Assembly: GCA_022511075.1 (NCBI GenBank)
Contig: JAFLSE010000017.1
Location: 1 to 53,843 of the forward strand
DNA: 53,843 bases
Source: Prevotella sp.
GTDB taxonomy: Bacteria > Bacteroidota > Bacteroidia > Bacteroidales > Bacteroidaceae
Reading direction: 5' to 3'
The translations under genes were made by a program, and so were the position numbers. Below are positions 51,894-53,843 of the stretch, piece after piece. The first letter of the stretch is position 1; each line of letters starts with the position of its first letter. The notes beneath the pieces are model-generated. The model made no database searches. It saw only the letters and a program-made list of their open reading frames with translations, and was not told where the DNA came from.

Positions 51894-52295
51894 TACCAAT
51901 ATTGCAGTGGCTTGACGGAATTGACCATTCCCAACAGTGTGACTTTCATTGGCAATGGGGCTTTCTGGAATTGCAGTGGCTTGACTTCAATCACCTCACT
52001 TAATACGACTCCTCCTAATGTTGGTGGCTATTCTGCTTTTGATCCAGCCACAGAACGGAATGTTCCACTACATGTTCCTGCAGGATGCACGTTAGCCTAT
52101 AGGCAGGCTGAGCATTGGAAGAACTTCTATACTATCATAGATGACGCATCGACTGGTATTGAGTCTATCCGTGTCGACAAGCAGGACAAAACAACTATCT
52201 ATACCCTCGACGGCAAGCAACTCCATACAACCAATGCAGCCGACCTGCCCAAAGGCATCTATATCATCAACGGCAAGAAAGTGGCAGTGAAGTAA
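51894..52295 (+). pseudogene. 5'-truncated BspA-like LRR protein
   Basis: The open part starts without a start codon of its own apart from TTG at 51912 and reads as the end of a BspA-like surface protein: LTIPNSVTFIGNGAFWNCSG (LRR_5), a PLHVPAGCTLAYRQAEHW segment typical of the end of the repeats, and the Prevotella-style C-terminal module TIYTLDGKQLHTTNAADLP, GIYIINGKKVAVK. No signal peptide exists, so the front was lost. A perfect terminator hairpin follows. Confidence 0.75.
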
Positions 52296-52324
52296 GGACT
52301 TCGTAATAAAGACTGCAAAAAGAA

Positions 52325-52366
52325 ACCAGCGGAAGCACACACTGATATACGAGTGCTTCCGCTGGT
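52325..52366 (+). terminator. Perfect 14-bp hairpin after the LRR fragment
   Basis: ACCAGCGGAAGCAC (52325-52338) pairs exactly with 52353-52366 around a 14-base loop. No strong T-run follows. Confidence 0.7.
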
Positions 52367-52433
52367 AAACCATGTTTTCAGTACCAAACTCCCGTTTTAG
52401 ATTATTTAACACAAAGTTTTTGTGTGTTCTTGA

Positions 52434-52462
52434 TTGTATTCTGAAGGATTTTTGTAATTTTG
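52434..52462 (+). promoter_or_regulatory. Promoter of the 52,531 gene pair
   Basis: TTG at 52434-52436 and TAATTTTG at 52455-52462, spacing 18, fit the Bacteroidetes pattern. The start codon follows 68 bases later with AAAGGAGG at 52516-52523 region. Confidence 0.6.
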
Positions 52463-52530
52463 CAAACCTCATTCGAGGTCAAACTACTGGAAATAAATTA
52501 CAATATTTTTTTGAGAAAGGAGGAGATATT

Positions 52531-52884
52531 ATGCCGGGCATCAGCCAGCAAATGTTGCACAGCGACATACGTGACGACTGTAATGACTTGCCAAACAAGG
52601 AGAGGCAAGGCATTGCGGATTTTGCCGCTATGCTGGTTGACAGCGCATTGTTTTTGGGCAAGGACAGCGCGAGGGAACTTGCCTTGATATTTGCCCGGCA
52701 TGTGGCTGACTATCCGCAGGAACTTGCACAGCCCCTGAAGCAACTGATTAACGGAATGGGAGAAATGGAGAACAGGGCACGCGAACGCACATCAATAAAC
52801 ATCGGACAGGCGCAGGACATCGTGACCGACGGGGGCACGAAGAACGTGAGAAACATCAACATAAACAACGACATAAAAGAGTAA
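52531..52884 (+). CDS. Hypothetical helical protein
   Basis: Not recognised. 117 residues from the ATG at 52531 (MPGISQQMLHSDIRDD), which follows a strong AAAGGAGG. Mostly helical with a polar Asn/Thr/Ile-rich end (INIGQAQDIVTDGG, VRNININND). No signal or membrane segment. The frame is open to 52372 but that part contains the promoter. The next gene follows after 8 bases, and both have the high GC of the accessory unit at 15.4 kb. Confidence 0.65.
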   Translation: MPGISQQMLHSDIRDDCNDLPNKERQGIADFAAMLVDSALFLGKDSARELALIFARHVADYPQELAQPLKQLINGMGEMENRARERTSINIGQAQDIVTDGGTKNVRNININNDIKE

Positions 52885-52892
52885 AAAAGCGT

Positions 52893-53447
52893 ATGGCAAT
52901 AATCATAAAAGGCGACGTGAAGGGCGACATCATCGCCGAGGGCGGAGTGAAGAACGAAACGCACTACCACTATGGCGACGAGCAGCGCGTGGAACGCAAG
53001 ACACAAAGGAGCGAGACGCACGTGGCTGCGGCTGAACTCTGTGCGGCGAATGTGCTGAACGTAACCCTGTCGCCCTCGAGGCAGAATATCATCGACGGGC
53101 TTATGGCACTCATCGACAAGGGCGAGTGGACGGGCGGAGCATCGGCGGAGATGATAAAGGGTGTGGTGCAGGATGCATTAGGCAGGTCGAGCGCCATGTG
53201 GCAGTTGCTGGAGCGCGGACGGGGCGACCGCCTGCGTGTGGTGTGGCAGAATCTCATAGGCTATTTCGCCGACAGGCGGATGCTGCCTGTGAACATAGGC
53301 TCGCCGGCACTCAACAAGATGTTCTTCGGCGACGACAACGGATATTCGAACATAGACAAAGGGCGACCGAGCAGGGGATTGATGACTGCCGACTTTGAAG
53401 ACGTAGCAAGATTGTTGGACGCTCATTTTGACGGTATGAAACAATAA
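52893..53447 (+). CDS. Hypothetical protein, partner of the previous gene
   Basis: Not recognised. 184 residues: the N-terminal 30 (MAIIIKGDVKGDIIAEGGVK) has a short beta-repeat look, the rest is helical (IIDGLMALIDKGEWTGG, MIKGVVQDALGRSSAMWQLL). The IKGDVKGDIIAEGGVKN opening recalls the INI/NIN end of the previous gene (VRNININND), so both may interact by strand pairing. Lies just before the second copy of the 15.4 kb gene, so it belongs to the same type of element. Confidence 0.65.
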   Translation: MAIIIKGDVKGDIIAEGGVKNETHYHYGDEQRVERKTQRSETHVAAAELCAANVLNVTLSPSRQNIIDGLMALIDKGEWTGGASAEMIKGVVQDALGRSSAMWQLLERGRGDRLRVVWQNLIGYFADRRMLPVNIGSPALNKMFFGDDNGYSNIDKGRPSRGLMTADFEDVARLLDAHFDGMKQ

Positions 53448-53452
53448 TCTGA

Positions 53453-53470
53453 AAATAATCTGAGATTATT
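53453..53470. terminator. Small hairpin after the 52,893 gene
   Basis: AATAATC and GATTATT are separated by 3 bases, just past the stop. No T-run follows, so support is weak. Confidence 0.35.
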
Positions 53471-53577
53471 CGCCCAGATTTGCACGGCTCTGCGGCTTAC
53501 CGACCTTTGCCTCCGGTTTCCGAGATAAGACCGACGTTGGTTGCTTATCCTTCAGAAAAGCGGAGGCTTAATTTTTT

Positions 53578-53843
53578 ATGCAACAAAAAGGTTTGGAAAA
53601 AGAGATTTTGCAGGGCGTGAAAATGGACGCAAGTGTTAACTTTATGACTAACGGGGATATAAACATCTATCCCTGTCCGTGGGAAGATGAGAAGGAGGCG
53701 ACGAACAGCGGTAAGCGCGTGCGCTACAAGGGCGGCGTTGAGGTGGACGGCGACGGACGCACGCGAGTGAAGCGGTACAACATCGGAAAGAACGGTCCGC
53801 AGCACGATGTGGTGTTTGAGACGGCGCACGGACAGGTGAAGAT
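53578..53843 (+). CDS. Hypothetical protein, second copy, cut by the window end
   Basis: From the ATG at 53578 (MQQKGLEKEILQGVKMDASV) 88 codons are visible and correspond to the start of the 15,396 gene, nearly identical from residue 9 on. The first eight residues differ. Function unknown. The intact partner gene (primase-like) would be expected just beyond the window edge. Confidence 0.7.
   Translation, partial: MQQKGLEKEILQGVKMDASVNFMTNGDINIYPCPWEDEKEATNSGKRVRYKGGVEVDGDGRTRVKRYNIGKNGPQHDVVFETAHGQVK
53604..53843 (+). repeat. Direct repeat, right copy
   Basis: Matches 15425-15664, offset 38,179 bases, about eleven differences in 240. Upstream of it the two loci are not similar. Confidence 0.9.

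Noticed and set aside
1..53843. CRISPR arrays, tRNA and rRNA genes.
   Set aside because: No regularly spaced repeats, no tRNA cloverleaf ending and no conserved rRNA stretches were noticed.

Overview
The window looks like a chromosome segment of a Bacteroidales gut or oral bacterium, most likely Prevotella or a close relative. Supporting signs are the dapL-glnN (type III glutamine synthetase) pair, promoters of the TAnnTTTG type with a TTTG box about 20 bases upstream, weak Shine-Dalgarno sequences, BspA-like and FISUMP proteins, a Bacteroidales HU-like protein and degraded Bacteroidales conjugation genes. No species can be named from the sequence alone.

Layout. 1-9.4 kb is ordinary core genome with higher GC: dapL end, glnN, a Na/Pi cotransporter-like protein, ung, a secreted histidine phosphatase, a beta-helix carbohydrate-active protein, yraN and an HU-like protein. 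9.4-18.8 kb is accessory: an unknown helical protein, a structured non-coding RNA with its own terminator, a restriction-modification set (HNH nuclease and two different DNA methyltransferases), an S24 peptidase, a truncated primase-like gene, a coiled-coil membrane protein and an AbiEi/AbiEii toxin-antitoxin pair with a clear palindromic operator. 49.6-53.8 kb is again mobile-element debris: lysozyme, a decayed TraG/VirD4-like coupling protein, a truncated BspA-like fragment, and two small proteins leading into a second copy of the gene seen at 15.4 kb. About 240 bp at 15,425 and 53,604 are nearly identical direct repeats that bracket 38 kb.

The striking part is 19.1-49.6 kb, about 30 kb of AT-rich DNA with all genes on the minus strand. 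It reads like one regulated signalling island. It starts (at the right) with a long leader, a NusG-like antiterminator and a stand-alone LytTR DNA-binding protein. Then follow six Hanks-type Ser/Thr kinases, one PP2C phosphatase, two FHA/zinc-ribbon proteins, a caspase-like protease, a possible chagasin-like inhibitor, EF-hand proteins with short Thr-Gln motifs, and many exported proteins with FISUMP, FGE/SUMF1 or DUF1566-like domains. Several kinases carry such domains, or MORN repeats, at their C-terminus. Five exported proteins share a mature N-terminus of the form QG-x-(I/V)-x-R. In the middle sits an overlapping trio: a uridine-kinase-like P-loop protein, a membrane protein, and a NUDIX domain fused to a ribonucleotide-reductase large-subunit-like domain. 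An internal promoter at 41.7 kb has two identical 9-bp direct repeats 21 bp apart, as expected for a LytTR operator.

Working model (inference): exported and membrane-bound ligand-sensing domains feed a kinase/phosphatase/FHA phospho-relay. A caspase-like protease and the NUDIX-RNR module are possible outputs, and the locus is controlled by processive antitermination and LytTR activation. The architecture resembles bacterial conflict or stress-signalling loci, but no function has been shown here. Several frameshifts at homopolymer runs and one interrupted small gene suggest either decay, phase variation or sequence error.
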